In this document: piece by piece, positions 10,041 to 21,959 of the stretch
Position numbering within the stretch: position 1 is the first letter of the stretch
Layout of the letters: every line of letters begins with the position of its first letter
NCBI GenBank assembly: GCA_003615045.1
Contig: ML014163.1
Location: 1-64,000 of the forward strand
Direction: 5' to 3'
DNA length: 64,000 nt
Source: Caulochytrium protostelioides
Taxonomy: Eukaryota; Chytridiomycota; Caulochytriomycetes; Caulochytriales; Caulochytriaceae
Notes under the pieces: model-generated
Told to the model about the DNA's origin: nothing
What the model saw: only the letters and a program-made list of their open reading frames with translations
Database searches by the model: none
Position numbers and translations under genes: made by a program

Positions 10041-13000
10041 ATGACGGGCCCTGCCACCACCGCGGCTCGTCCGGCAACGGAGAGTCCGCTGCACTCCATT
10101 CTAACGGGTATGCCGCCACCCGGCTCCCGCGGCCGCCCCGTGCCGCTGCACCACAGCCGCGACGACCCGGCCGGCAGCTCGTCGGGCTTCAGCCAGTTGG
10201 ATATCCACGACCTCGCCGACCAGCGCAACGCCGCTCAGGATTATTATCTCTCAGGCGAGGCCGATCTAATGGCCTCCGTCGTTAGCGGGGCGCCCGAGAC
10301 GTCGATGCCGACGGCCGATCCTGCAGCGGTCGGCAATCCGCAGCGCCACCTGATTGTGCTCAATGCTCAGCTCAAAGGTAGGGGCACCGTTCGATGCATC
10401 GCCCCGAATGAGGCGCTGGCAGCGAGGCACGATTGACTCACCGTTCGTTTCATGCCTGGTATTTTGGTTTCCCATTGACAACCCCCTGCTCATACCTCGA
10501 ATGGGAACCTCCGTGGCCATACCGACGTTTCATTCTTAATAACCAAACAATGTGATGGTCATGTGTAGCCGATTTGCATGCCCGCCATGTCCCCGACCTT
10601 CGCCAGTATCCGGTGAGTCTCCTCCTGCCGGATCATGCCTATGTAAGTCCATCGCTGCCGACCATCCCGTTCATCCATGACCCTTTTCTGGCTGCTTCGA
10701 CGTCCACTCATGCTTTTGTGTTTGTCTTGACGCATGTCATGGTTGCCCATGCCAGAAATACCCTCGCCTCGGGGCCAACGGCAAGGTCATTCCATGGACG
10801 GTGATGGGGCCCGAAGAGAACTACCTCGATCAGCTCGACAGCCCGACGAGCCAGCCACACCGAAAGTCGGTGCGCAGCACGCTGCCCGAGAGCGAGCTCC
10901 CGCAGATCCGCCGACCATCGCGGCTCGACTCCGCCGACCAGCACCGCACCAAGGCGCTGTGGGAGCGCCGCAAGATGGAGTGGTCGCACCTCGACAAGCG
11001 CTTTCTTGCGATGCGCAACCAGCCCTCCGAGTCGCGGTATGATATCCGCTCATCCGACGAGGCGATCCGCGACGGCGGAGGCCACGACGCTTCCCGCAAC
11101 GGCCGTCCGAACAACGCACCCGCGCCGCTCGCGACCATGGGCTCGGGGCCGCGCGCCGCGCCGTCGCGGCTGCCCGCTGTCTCGCGGACCAAGAGCCTCA
11201 AGGTGGCGGCAAGCCCGTCGGTCATGATGCGCAGCCGCCCCGACTTCAAGGCGACCCTGCACCGGCAGCATCCGCAGGTCGACGAGGCGGCGAAGAGCGA
11301 CACGGCGTTTTGGAAGCTCGGCGAGTGGGTGGGCAACGACTACTACGGCGTCATGTCGACGGTCGGGCACAAGCCGCAGTCCCAGCCGGCCTCGACGTCG
11401 CAGCGCGGCCCGCCACGGTTGACGCACGGCGACCTGCTGCGCCACCCAGAGACCGAGACCGAGGACGGGGAGGGGGACGGCGACTCCGACTCTGACGACG
11501 AGGACAGCGGCCGCTACTACGACGGCGATTACATGCGGCAGCTGCGCCACCAAAAAAAATGCATCGCGACGCGCGAGCTGCTGGATCTGCAGGATCCCGT
11601 CAACGCTGCGACCTACCGGCGCGAGTCCCAGTCGGCGAGCACGCAAGCGAGCCGCGCGAGCGGCCGCAGCGGCCGCAGCGGCCGCAGCGGCAACAGCTAT
11701 AGCGCCCGCAGCAGCCATTCCAGCGGACGCCGTGGCGACCACTACTACGACAGCGACGGCAATGATGAGGACGATGCAACTATGAATCGGCTCCGCGATC
11801 GGCGAGGCTCGACCAGCTCCACCACGTCGCTGAACGCGGCGCTGCGCGCTCCGCCGCCCGTCGGCCTCGCGGCGCCGCTGTCGCCTGGGCAACCCGTGGC
11901 ATCGAATGCAGAGGCGGAGTTTCTGAGTCCGAACCGGATTACGGTAAAGGGCAAGCTCCACGATACGACCGAGATCATGTTCCACATTCAGAACAAGACG
12001 ACGCGGTGGCAGACGGCGACGTGCACGCCGCTCGCGCGCGAGTTCCGCGATTCGCGGGTCAACATCTTTTACTGCGCGCAGATGGTGCAGTCGATCCAGC
12101 CAAGTAGCACCGGCAACATCCGCTTTATCATCCAGTGCCGCATCCCCGGCGTGCATATCTACCGCGTCCGCTTTGATGTTGCGCCCGCGGGCATTACGAC
12201 GACGGCGACGCTCAAACTGGTGGTGATCAAGTCCGTCGCGTCCGCCAAGGCATACCGCGTGCTCGACCGCACCATTTTCCGTCGCCACGGCCAGCTTGTC
12301 GTCGCCGAGATTCTGGACAGGCTGCTCTCCGACATTACCTCGGCGCCGCCGGTCCGCAAGCCGCGCACGCTCGCGATGATGATGGAGACTTTCCGCCAGC
12401 TGAACACTGATTACGATCCGCCGAACAACGAGGCGACACTCCAGCAGTTTATCGACTTGGCTCGCGCAGTATGGAGTGTGGCGCTGGTGGACCCGGCCCA
12501 CGAGTGGAGTCTCAGCCTCAAGGAGCTCTACGAGACGATCACGCAGCTCCCGGACGCCGCCTTGCGCGCGCGCCACCTCGAGACCTACCACCGCGTTCTC
12601 ACCAGCCACCCCACGAGCACCGCCGCCCTCTACGCGACGCTCCCGGCCCACCAGCAGCGCCGTGACCTCACTGCCGTGTTGCTTCGCCAGCTGCTCCACG
12701 AATTCTCCCGCAACGCCCTCACGCTCCGCATGACCCTCGGCCTGCCCATCGACCGCCCGGCGGCACGGTTCCGTCCAGCGTCGCATACCGCCGGGGCCGC
12801 CGCCATAGCCTCTGGCAGCGCCGGCCGACGCGCGTCGGTCATCCGGTCGCCGCGGCCGCCCTCGGGCGTGCCAGCGCCGGCCGGGAGCGTCAGCGGCGGC
12901 AGTGGCGGCGCCGGCGCCCACCTGGCGGTCGGCCAAGCCTCGGCCCTTGACGCGCGCGCGCCCTCGACGGCGACGCGGCCCGCCTCTTCGGCCGTCGGCA

Positions 13001-13749
13001 TGGTCGACAGCGTCGAGCGCGCGCTGGCGGAGATCGATCTGGGCGCGCTCTTCCAGCGGCGCATCCACGACGATCCGCGGACCGCCGTGGCCTTCGGCGC
13101 GGCGCATGCCGCCGGCGCGAGTGGCATGGCGGGGTCCTCGATCGCGCTGGGCGATGCCGGCAAGGACGGCCTCGCCGCGGCGCCAGGCGCGACCGCCACG
13201 GCGGCGGCGGCGGCGCTCGCGGCGGCCGCGACGCGCGGCGGGCGCGGCAAAGAGACCGCCTCCGGGGCCGGCGGGAAAGACGCGTCGGGCGCGGCCGCCG
13301 CTTCCGCCGCCGGCGTCGATGCGGCTGGCCGGGCGGGCGGCACGGCGCTCGGCGCCGCCGGGTCGCCCAAGCGCACCGGCGCCATGGGCAGCACGGGCGG
13401 CACGGCGCCGGCGGCCGGCGGCCGTCGCGGCACGGGGGCCACGGGCGGTGGCCTCAATACCTCCGGCGCGGGCGGCGGCTTGGCGCTCGCGGACGCGGCG
13501 GCGGCGGCGGCGGCGCCGAAGGACGGTCTCGCGGCGCTGAGCGGCACGCTGAGCCGTCCGCGCAGCGGCGCGGCGCGCGACGGCGAGGCCGGGACGCACG
13601 CTGTGGCGTGGGACCAAGCGGCGCCGCTGGCCGATGAGAAGGCCCGACCGCAGCTCGAGGCGCGGTATGCGCGCGAGATCTATCCGATGTGCGCGCGGCT
13701 CGTCGCGGCGTTCGCCGATCGCTTGAGCGAGAGTCTTGTGGCGCTGTAG
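10041..13749 (+). CDS. MYCBPAP-like (MYCBP-associated protein family) axonemal protein
   Basis: Three exons: 10041-10377, 10569-10612 (44 nt) and 10756-13749, with donors GTAGGG and GTGAGT and acceptors TGTAG and GCCAG; phases 1 and 0 join perfectly to 1124 residues. The exon 2/3 junction gives ...LRQYP/KYPRLGANGKVIPWT, leading into MGPEENYLDQLD. Next comes a FWKLGEWVGNDYYGV segment, an acidic stretch, and a beta-rich ASH/MSP-like domain (about residues 520-645: HFQNK-type IMFHIQNKTTRW, IQPSSTGNIRFIIQC). A helical part follows, with WSLSLKELYETITQLPDAAL at about 705, as in MYCBPAP. The last 300 residues are Ala/Gly-rich. The family is found in motile cilia and sperm tails. Family assignment is from remembered motif order, not an alignment. 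Confidence 0.65.
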
Positions 13750-14291
13750 GTGGCGCTACCCGCGAGGCTTGGGCCCGCCGCCGCGAAGGGTGGCGCCGCC
13801 GGTCGCGGCTCGGGGGCCAGAAGGCGGCGGGGCCAGGAAGGCGACGCCATGCCGACGGCGGCTCCGCCGCAGCGGTGGCGGCGTGTGGGGTATGCGAGTG
13901 GCGGCCCCCGGCCCGCCGCCTACGCGCCACGTCGTCCGCTCTCTTGGTTTCCTTCGGGCGGCGGTTGGTAGGCGGCGGCAGAGAGAAGTCCGTCATGCAG
14001 CCAAGCGCCGCCACGGCGACGTTGCCGTCCTGCTCGTCCTGCGCGCCTGCGAGCTCGTGGCAGTCTCACGCATCCATACGACGAGCGATGGACCAAGCGG
14101 CAGGGGGATCGGCAGCGCTCTCGCGATGACGAGCCTGCCTCGCCACCCGCCCTCTCACTCCGCTCCTTCGGCCCTTTTTTCCGTTCCATACTCCCAGAAG
14201 GATTTTTGACGGCCATTTTTATCTCTTGTAGAATCGACGCGATCACCCATTCCCTACGGGCGAGCGCGTGCATCGATACGGCCACTCCGTC
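13750..14291. other. Intergenic, MYCBPAP-like to ISA1
   Basis: About 540 bases between two plus-strand genes. Frames on both strands here are Arg/Ser-rich shadows; no RNA gene or repeat was recognised. Confidence 0.4.
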
Positions 14292-15092
14292 ATGCTTGCG
14301 GCCCTGCGGATTCCGCTGCGAGCGGGCTGGACGCCCTTGCAGCCCAGTCTCGCCCGGGGGGCCGCTGTCCTGCCCGCGGCCGCCACGTCGTGGTCTTGCG
14401 CGGCGCCATCGTCACGAATGGCATGGCGCCTGACGCCCTCGTCGTCGTTACTCCGCTCGCCATGGCGTTCCTTCTCGGCCGAGTCGCTCGCCACGGCGGC
14501 GGATCCGTCGAGCGCCGAGGCCGCGGGGGCGTCCGCGCCGCCGCCGCCGTCCTCGACTGCTGCCTCCGCGGCCTCCAAGCCCCTCGTGGCCGCAGTCTCC
14601 GCGCCGCCAGCCGGCGCGTCGTCTCCGCCGCCACAAGTCGACAAGCCCAAGTCGAGGCTGGCCAAGAAGCAGGTCATGACCTTGACGCCGCAGGCGGTGG
14701 CGCAGCTCCAGCGCCTCTACGTAACCCCGGAGCCCATCTCGCCGGCCATGTCGGCGCTGTCGCCGCGCGACGAAGCGATCCCGCGGAAGCCCGCCGCGTC
14801 GGCGAAATCGGCGGCCTCGCTCGAGACCACGCAGGGCAAGTTGCTGCGCGTCGGGACCCGCAAGAAGGGCTGCTCCGGCAACACGTATACGCTGGAGTTT
14901 GTTGACAAGCCCTCGCGGTTCGACGAGCAGGTGCACCAGGATGGCGTCACGATTCTCATCGATTCGCGGGCGCTGCTGTCGCTGATCGGCAGCGAGATGG
15001 ACTACCTGGAGGACCCGCTGAGTTCCCAGTTCGTTTTCCACAACCCCAATGTCAAGGAAATGTGCGGCTGCGGGCAGTCGTTCATGACATAG
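14292..15092 (+). CDS. ISA1: Mitochondrial A-type iron-sulfur cluster assembly protein Isa1
   Basis: Acts in the late mitochondrial iron-sulfur pathway, with Isa2 and Iba57, to make 4Fe-4S clusters for aconitase and the lipoate/biotin enzymes. 266 residues. The HesB/IscA domain occupies the C-terminal 110 residues, and the three cluster-ligand cysteines are present: KKGCSGNTYTLEF and the C-terminal CGCGQSFM. The frame opens at a GTG at 14268; the first ATG (14292) begins a basic, Ala/Ser/Arg-rich, acid-free N-terminus typical of a mitochondrial presequence. A low-complexity Ala/Ser/Pro linker of about 80 residues makes it longer than most homologues. ISA1 fits better than ISA2 because of the CGCGxSF ending. 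Confidence 0.92.
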   Translation: MLAALRIPLRAGWTPLQPSLARGAAVLPAAATSWSCAAPSSRMAWRLTPSSSLLRSPWRSFSAESLATAADPSSAEAAGASAPPPPSSTAASAASKPLVAAVSAPPAGASSPPPQVDKPKSRLAKKQVMTLTPQAVAQLQRLYVTPEPISPAMSALSPRDEAIPRKPAASAKSAASLETTQGKLLRVGTRKKGCSGNTYTLEFVDKPSRFDEQVHQDGVTILIDSRALLSLIGSEMDYLEDPLSSQFVFHNPNVKEMCGCGQSFMT

Positions 15093-15963
15093 ACCCGTCC
15101 GCGAGAGGACGGCACATGCCGGTGGCGCTGACGTGGCCGTCCACGTATATCTGCCACGACCTTTATTTGGCCCCTTCCGCCCCTTGGTCCCGTGCTCAGA
15201 TCCTCTAAGCAGGGAAATTTGCCGCGTTGCCCTTATCACCCCCTCCCCCCCAGGCTGCAGCGTCGTGATTTTCTGGCCCAGAGCTCAAGAAATGATCGCT
15301 TGCCATGACCGATATACCGCATGCCCATGGCCTTCGGACTTCACCGCATGACCCCGTATACGGCGTTGTGGTGATCGATACGATGCCGCAGCATGCCATG
15401 ACACAGGCAGAGATGATTGCGATGTCTTATGCCTCGGCAGCGTTACTGGATCAAACCCGCTCCTCTTTCTTCAAGAGCTTGGGGTGCCGTTTCAGCGATT
15501 TCGGTCAAGTTACGGGCAAGGATGGCCGTCATACGTGCCGGAATCGATACTGGCTGGACCGTGTGATGCGCTCAGCAGGATTTTATCAAGATCTGATCAA
15601 TGTGTGCCATCTCATTACGTGATAGGCCCGCATATCGATCTTTTTTTTCGAGCCACAGCAGCACCCTCCTCAGGCAGACCGCTGCGGTGCTGATGCCCAT
15701 ATACAACCCTGCGAAGGCACCGCGATCCCCCTGATACCGTGAATGTCGCGGAATCTCTATGTAGAAAATTCATTTAATGTCGCATTCTATTGTCTCTATG
15801 GTCTCTATATGACACGCGGCGCCGTCCATGCATGCATGTCGGGGATGCCAGACGGCCCGGCGCGTGGATGCCCGACGGCGCTCAGCACTTCCGGCGGTCC
15901 CTCCACGGTGGACGATGGCGGTCGAGGACTCGCCGCAGATGGGGTCACGACGAAAGGCGGCGC
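15093..15963. other. Intergenic, no supported gene
   Basis: A 105-codon plus-strand frame (15305-15622, starting MTDIPHAHGLRTS) has no recognisable domain and is treated as chance. Somewhat lower GC than the flanks. Nothing else seen. Confidence 0.35.
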
Positions 15964-17252
15964 TTAGGCCACGGCCGTGACAATGTCGTCGAGCATATCG
16001 GAGGTCTCGATCGCCGGCTCGGGGTGGGTCGCGTCGGGCGTGCCGGAACCGGTCTCGGCCGCCTCGGCGGGAGCCGCCGGGGAGGTGGCGGTCGGCGTCG
16101 CGACGACGATCGTGGTGACGCGGGGCACAAAGACCCATCTGTTGGGCGTGGTCGTGCGCGCCGCCGTGGTCGTCGCCACGTCCGTGGGGATCAGCTCGGC
16201 CAGTGACGTGACGACCGGGATGGTTTGGATCTCGGTCGGCGTGGTCGGCGGCGGCGACACCGACTTTTCGGGGGTCGCCTCCGCTTCGTCGGTCGTGGTG
16301 TCGCTGGCCACGGCTGTGGTGAAGGCGGGCAGCGTGGTCAGCGTCTGGGCGAGCGCGCGGGTGCGTGTGCGGGTGCGCGTCTGGTTGAGCTGGGCCGAGC
16401 TGTTCTGAGGCACAGTGACGTTCATGGGAACGAGGGTGCCGTTGGTCGGGGCAAGGGCCGGGCTGCTCACCGACGAGCAGTGCGGCGGCGTGGCCGACGT
16501 GAGCAGGGTGAAGGGCAGGCCGTACGCCTGGATGCTGCTAACGGTCTGGGCCTTCGTGTTGAAGAACAAGCCGACGCCGGAGTCGCTGCTGTAGCGCAGC
16601 GTCAGGTTCTGGGCGGGGGTCTCCATCGTCAGCGTAAACGTCAGCGTCTCGTTCGCCTGCATGAGCGGCGCATGGGACTCACAGAACGTGAACGATAGGG
16701 CCTCGTTGCCCGGGCTAGTCGAGATGGCATGAAGCGCGAAGCGAGGGAGCAGGAAGCAGGTGAGTGGACAGGTCTGATCCGGCATTTCGCAGGCTCCTCG
16801 ATCACCATTGCGGATACGACGGCCCTGAGGGGGGTCCGGATCCGTTTTGGCGTCGCGTCATTGACCCGCCTCGTTTTCTTGGGGGCTGATAAGGATCGTG
16901 CTTACCTGATGATGCCGATCCCCGAGACAAAGGCGGTCGCATTGCCTGCGACGATGTCGAGCTGGGAGACGCTCGAGTTGAAGATGGCGATGCTGACGGT
17001 ACTCAGCACTGACGTTTTCTCGATCGGAAAGGTGATGGCGCACGGGTAGAACGTGTCCGGGACGCGGAAGGACTGCAGCCAGGAGTAACTGTAGCCCTGC
17101 AGCGGGGGCCCCGCGACGGCGGCCGTCGCGTTGCCGGCCTCGAAAACGTTTGAGCAGGTCTGCTGGCGCTTGAACAGAGACGACAGCGCCGGTGCGCCGC
17201 GGATGCCGTGGATGAGGTAGGCGGAGGCCGCAAGGGCCGACAGGAGCTTCAT
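15964..17252 (-). CDS. Secreted Thr-rich glycoprotein, two exons, function unknown
   Basis: Exon 1 is 17252-16906 and exon 2 is 16714-15964; the 191-base intron starts GTAAGC and ends CTAG, phase 2, giving 365 residues. A signal peptide is clear: MKLLSALAASAYLIHGIRGA, followed by a possible KR processing site (LFKRQQ). The start has a strong CCACC context. The mature half is beta-rich with paired cysteines and many N-glycosylation sites (NAT, NSS, NET, NLT, NGT, NVT, NQT). The second half is Thr/Pro/Ala-rich and likely O-glycosylated. It ends DDIVTAVA with no hydrophobic GPI tail, so it is predicted soluble or wall-associated. No family recognised. Other acceptors exist inside the intron, so the exon 2 start is the least certain point. 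Confidence 0.7.
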
Positions 17253-18040
17253 GGTGGCGATATCAGCCGGGTTGAAACGAAGGGGCTCTCGTTCTCAGCG
17301 ATACCAAGGTGATCGATGTCGTGGGTGATGTCCTCGGATCTGTCGTGAGGGTCTAAGCGATGGGAATGTGTATCCACGTCGAGATGTGAAGGGCAATGCA
17401 TGCTGGAACGATCCGTCCTTATCCAAACTACGTCCAGTGGGGACATGGGGATGAGTATAATCATGGCCTGCCGGCACAGCATTGCGTGCGGGTGCTGACC
17501 CCTCCCTTATGTAGTGCGGGGCCGCATCACGCGAATGACCGCCCGGAAGTTCTGACGCGACACGACTGTGTCACAGAGCAGCCATGGCACGGCCGCGATC
17601 CAGCGGCCATGCCGATCCCTCGCATCTCCGCCAGAGCGCGTCCCCTCGGACCGCTTCGGGCATCGCGTGACACGCGTCCGTGCCGCGGTGACGAGCCTCG
17701 GATCCACGGCGGGCGGTGTGATGCGTACCGCCTGCGGACGGCAGCGGCCACCGTGGGACGGGCCCACGGCCATCACACCCCCTGAGCCCAGGAACCCGTA
17801 GGTGTGCCTTGCATGGTGCATGTCATGACGACCGCTCGCGGAAGCATGCCAAGCGAACCGTCGGGGGGCCGCGAAAACTCCGCCTGTGTGGGTCCGCGGT
17901 TGTTGGCAACCGTGGCAACGGCGACGGACCGCGACGCCAGGCGTGGCCCGATTGGTCCCATCCGCCCCCCTATTCGCCCCGCCTATCCGACGACCCCGCA
18001 TCACACGCCATACAATGTCATACCACCACCGTAACGCGTC

Positions 18041-18117
18041 GCATGGCATCGTGTCGCATCGTATCGTATCGCCTCGCATCGCCTCGCATCGTGCCATGCC
18101 ATGTCATGTCATGTCGA
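18041..18117. repeat. Degenerate ATCG/CATG-type tandem repeat
   Basis: Repeated units related to GCATCGTATC and GCCTCGCATC, ending in three ATGTC units, fill about 75 bases of intergenic sequence. Confidence 0.7.
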
Positions 18118-19360
18118 TCACGCACTTCATTCCCTGTCAGCGACGAGGAGTGACGCGTTTGTGGGGCGGAGATCGGCATAACCCCACAGGGCTCAGGGCG
18201 ATCGGCTGCTGACAACGTCAACAGAGATCGGCAGACCTCCCTTGCCCCTACCCCGGCCCCTTCCGCGCCATAGGCCGCTTTCCGTTTTGCCCTTCCGACA
18301 CCACACGCGAAACGACGGCCACGGCGCGCGAGCGGAGATCGGCATGATGCAACGCGTCGGTGACACAGGCAACGGCAATAGACAACACCGGACAACACCG
18401 GACCCATGCTGGGCTCAGCACCGCGATCGGCGATCTCAGCACCCATGCGGAGTTAAAATGGCGGTTCCATCGATGGGAGCGGTCACAGAACTCGGAATGC
18501 TGCCGAGGCCATGCGGCACGCGTGCATGCAAGGGGCTCAGCTTGAAACGAGTGGGCGCTGCGGCGAGCCGCATCAGCGAGCGCGTGTCCTCATGAACACC
18601 ATGGTCAGGGCACCCTTCGGCGTCGAGCGACAGTGCGGGCAAGGTCACGCCGCCATCGTTAGGATACCGCGGTCGGCAGTGCCGCTTTCGTGATGACGGA
18701 CGTTCCCATTGGCGTTTATGGCGTGCATGACATGACCAAGAACGATCGAGAAGCCGGCGGCATGCTAACGCCACCCGCATGACGCCAAATCCTTAGGAGG
18801 GCGTTTAAGCCACGCATGGGACTTCGTCATGAGCGCGGGACCGGCTTCGAGTTTGAATTTGTGAGGGCTGGATCGGCGTCCCGCCGGCGGGCTGTTTCCG
18901 ACCCCTCTCCCGCGGTCCCTGGAGGGGCGATGGCTGCTGGCGGACATGGGCCGGAAGCCGTTCGCGTCACCGACCTCGAGCAACGCCTCGCTGCATCCGA
19001 CGTATCCGTTTGGTATGCCGAGCCGTCAGAGGGCGGGCGCGATGGTGGACTGCGAGCGATGCCCGCTGGCCAGGTGAAGCGGGGAGAACGCCGAGGGGCG
19101 GGGGTGAGCGGCGGACGCGGCTCGGTCGGCCAGCGGGTCCTTTCGCCGCCCTTCCCGCCGGATCCTCCCTGGGCATGTCTTGGTGGTGAGTTGAGGCCGA
19201 CCATCCACGGATCCCCCGCGTATACTCGCAGGCCGCGGCGCTGGCGTGGGTGGAGTCCGGGCGGCCGGAGGGCGGGGCAGGACATGGCATGGCCGCCACA
19301 GGTCAAGGAGGCTCGGGGGTGAGCTCGATACGCTTTCGATGCCGCGACCGGCTTTCCAGC

Positions 19361-19430
19361 GTAGAACGCAGAACGCAGAACGCAGAATGCCGACCGCCGA
19401 ATGCCGAATGCAGAATGCGGAACGCACAGA
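19361..19430. repeat. Octamer minisatellite (GAACGCAG / GAATGCCG)
   Basis: About eight degenerate copies of an 8-base unit in intergenic DNA upstream of the GT2 glycosyltransferase gene; units drift from GAACGCAG to GAATGCAG and GAATGCCG. Confidence 0.75.
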
Positions 19431-19951
19431 GGTGAGAGAGGGCGGCCAATGGCGGGTGGCCAATAACACGCGGCCTAAAAATAACTCGGAGCATGCAAAT
19501 TCTCGATGCGATCCGAAGACGGTCCGAGGCGCCATGGCCGCTCGTGGCCGGTCCTGCCTCGTCAGCGCTTGACACATCGCGCTATATAGGCACGATATTC
19601 AAAACATGGATTCCCCAACCGAATGGAAACCAACCGTGGCAAGAGGGCCACCAGGAAACCGACAGATGAGCAGTTGGCGTAGTCCTGCCTGCTTGTATGG
19701 GAGGTCGAACACCCTCGTTGAGTCGCTGGCGCGAGCACGGGCGCACCGTGGATCATCTCGCGCATTTCGGTATGCCCTCGGGCCCCACCGATCCTGAGTT
19801 GCCCGGTTCTTGCCTGACCGCCTTCTTCGCCGGTCCCGGTGTGGATCTCACCCGATTCTGACCTACGACCGCCTCACGGATCTGGTCGTCTGAGCGGCCT
19901 GATCGCAGATCTCTTTCCCTCATCCCACCCGCCCTGGCGGCCCCGTGCGCC

Positions 19952-21727
19952 ATGCCGGGCCCGACGCCGTTGCGGATGGGCGACCCGCCCGTGCCGAGCA
20001 ACATGGCGACGCTCTCGCCGCGTCGCGGCTACCACGCCAGCGGGGACGAGATCACCTATGGCTACCCGCCGGTCCAGGCCCAGCCCTCGCAGGGCGGCCC
20101 GCCGGCCCTGCCTGCCCTCGCGCACCAGGCGCACGCCTCGCCGACACATGCCCACGTCTCGCAGCATATGTATGCGCCGCAGCGGCGCGACGGGGTGCTG
20201 CCGTTTGCCATCGCGCTGGATGGCCGTCCGTCGTCGCTGTCGGATCGCGCGCCCAGCTTCGACAGCAGCACGGTGTATGACAGCAGCGCCGGCGTCTCCC
20301 ACTCGGACCACCTCGTTTACCCGGACCCCAAGGGCCTCGGCGTGCCGGAGGAGAAGGTCCAGCCCCACGTACCGGTCCGCTCGTGGGCCGAGGACCCGAA
20401 CCCGTATGACACGGGAGTCAAGACCAATGTCGGCAAGACGAACCTGTTGATGGCCCTGCTGAGTGAGCTCTGGATGTTCAATCTCGTGATTATCCTCGGT
20501 GGTGTGTACATCATGTCGTTCGTGCTGCCGCAGGGATATACCGACACGGAAATGTGGAACATCGGCGGCTGGTGGAAGATCGCATGGCTGCTGCCGCTGC
20601 CGTACACGCTGATCTGCTTCTACGGGCTGTGCTTGCCGTTCCGCACGACCAAGTTCATCAACTACGAGACCCAGAAGCCCTTCCGCCGCGTCGACAACCT
20701 CTACATCTTGACCGTCACCAAGGGCGACAACCGCGAGGCCGTCTACCGCTCATGGAATGCCCACCGCCACTTCGAGAAAATGCACCCGGCCCTCAAGGTC
20801 CACGTGCTGACGGACGAGCCTTACTTCTTCGATGGTCTTAACTGCTACACGTGCCCCAAGTCTTTCAAGACCGAACGTTCCAAGCACAAGGCGCGAGCGC
20901 TCGAGTGGTGGCGACAGACGAACAAGCTCACCGAGCACGACTGGGTCCTCCACCTGGACGAAGAGTCCGTCATCGACGACGAGAGCATCATGCGCTGCTT
21001 GCGCTTCGCCCAGTACGAGACCGATTACCACTGGGGCCAGGGCACGATTCTTTACAACCAGTACAAGTACTGGCACAACTGGATTTTCACCGTCGCGGAC
21101 GCGATGCGTGTGGGCGATGATGTCGGCCGCTTCCATCTGCAGTACACCTTCTTCCACCGTCCCATCTTCGGTGCCCACGGGTCATTCTTGTTCACCAACG
21201 GCGCGGTCGAGAACGCCGTCACCTGGGACTTGGGCTCGCTCACCGAGGATTACCAGTTTGCCATGAATGCGTGGAAGTTCGGGTACAAGTGTGGCAAGAT
21301 CGATGGTCTGATCCGCGAGCAGAGCCCCCAGGGGTTCTGGGATTTCCTCAAGCAGCGCCGCCGCTGGTACCTGGGCATTATGCGTCTGCCCAACTTCCTG
21401 CCCAAGATGTGGGGTGTGTTCTGGACGCTCGGCACCGTCTGCCTGTACGCCACTATCGCGTCCATTCCGCTGGGCATTGTGATCCAGCTCGACACGCCGC
21501 GCTGGTTCGGTATCCTCAAGGACTTCTCCTTCATCACCTTCGTTTACATCTACGTTCTCGGTATCTTGATCCAGGACATTGACAAAGGCCTCCACCCCGC
21601 CATTATCATCCTGCATATCCCCATGACCATCGTTCTCCAGTTCATCGCCATCATCTTGGAGGCGCTCTCGGTCATGTACGGGTTGCTCCGTCCGACCAAA
21701 CAGTTCCAAGTCATCCAAAAGAACTAG
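19952..21727 (+). CDS. GT2 membrane glycosyltransferase, Egghead/BRE-3-like
   Basis: 591 residues, single exon. The family (Drosophila Egghead, worm BRE-3, beta-1,4-mannosyltransferases) adds mannose to glucosylceramide in the ER/Golgi; the fungal substrate is not known. A disordered Pro/His-rich N-terminus (1-160) precedes two membrane helices (about 165-193 and 207-230). The GT2 catalytic domain follows: VTKGDN near 255, the DxD-like HLDEESVIDDESIM near 334, GAHGSFLFTNGAVE, the acceptor-site SLTEDYQFA near 430 and the processive-type QRRRW near 467. Three or four helices complete the C-terminus. The order LDEES, TEDY, QRRRW is typical of this subfamily and not of chitin or cellulose synthase (QxxRW with larger domains). 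No intron seen. Confidence 0.87.
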   Translation: MPGPTPLRMGDPPVPSNMATLSPRRGYHASGDEITYGYPPVQAQPSQGGPPALPALAHQAHASPTHAHVSQHMYAPQRRDGVLPFAIALDGRPSSLSDRAPSFDSSTVYDSSAGVSHSDHLVYPDPKGLGVPEEKVQPHVPVRSWAEDPNPYDTGVKTNVGKTNLLMALLSELWMFNLVIILGGVYIMSFVLPQGYTDTEMWNIGGWWKIAWLLPLPYTLICFYGLCLPFRTTKFINYETQKPFRRVDNLYILTVTKGDNREAVYRSWNAHRHFEKMHPALKVHVLTDEPYFFDGLNCYTCPKSFKTERSKHKARALEWWRQTNKLTEHDWVLHLDEESVIDDESIMRCLRFAQYETDYHWGQGTILYNQYKYWHNWIFTVADAMRVGDDVGRFHLQYTFFHRPIFGAHGSFLFTNGAVENAVTWDLGSLTEDYQFAMNAWKFGYKCGKIDGLIREQSPQGFWDFLKQRRRWYLGIMRLPNFLPKMWGVFWTLGTVCLYATIASIPLGIVIQLDTPRWFGILKDFSFITFVYIYVLGILIQDIDKGLHPAIIILHIPMTIVLQFIAIILEALSVMYGLLRPTKQFQVIQKN

Positions 21728-21959
21728 GGCGTGACGTTGGGATCGGCATCATAATATTATCATCAGTACTTTTTTTATTCGCTCTACACTTTTTCTTAAC
21801 GAGCATGCTCGTGTATATAGGTCCTCCCTGGAGACGACCTAACGCGCACACCATGTCTTCCGTGGTGTTCCCAGGGGCCCACCGAGGCAGTAACGCATTT
21901 AGTGCGTTCGGCTCATCGTCGGATGGGCTTGCCGACCTTGGATCGCCGCGGCTTGCCTG

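Larger units (their letters stand above)
17253..19951. other. Gene-poor stretch with short tandem repeats
   Basis: No convincing gene in 2.7 kb: frames are short, overlapping and without domains. It holds two degenerate tandem arrays (18041-18117 and 19361-19430, listed separately). A TATATA box at 19583, about 370 bases before the glycosyltransferase start, may belong to that gene. Confidence 0.45.

Noticed and set aside
11050-13617. 855-codon minus-strand frame opposite the MYCBPAP-like gene
   Set aside because: Arg/Ala-dominated shadow of a GC-rich coding strand; no domain, while the plus strand has conserved motifs and splice-site agreement.
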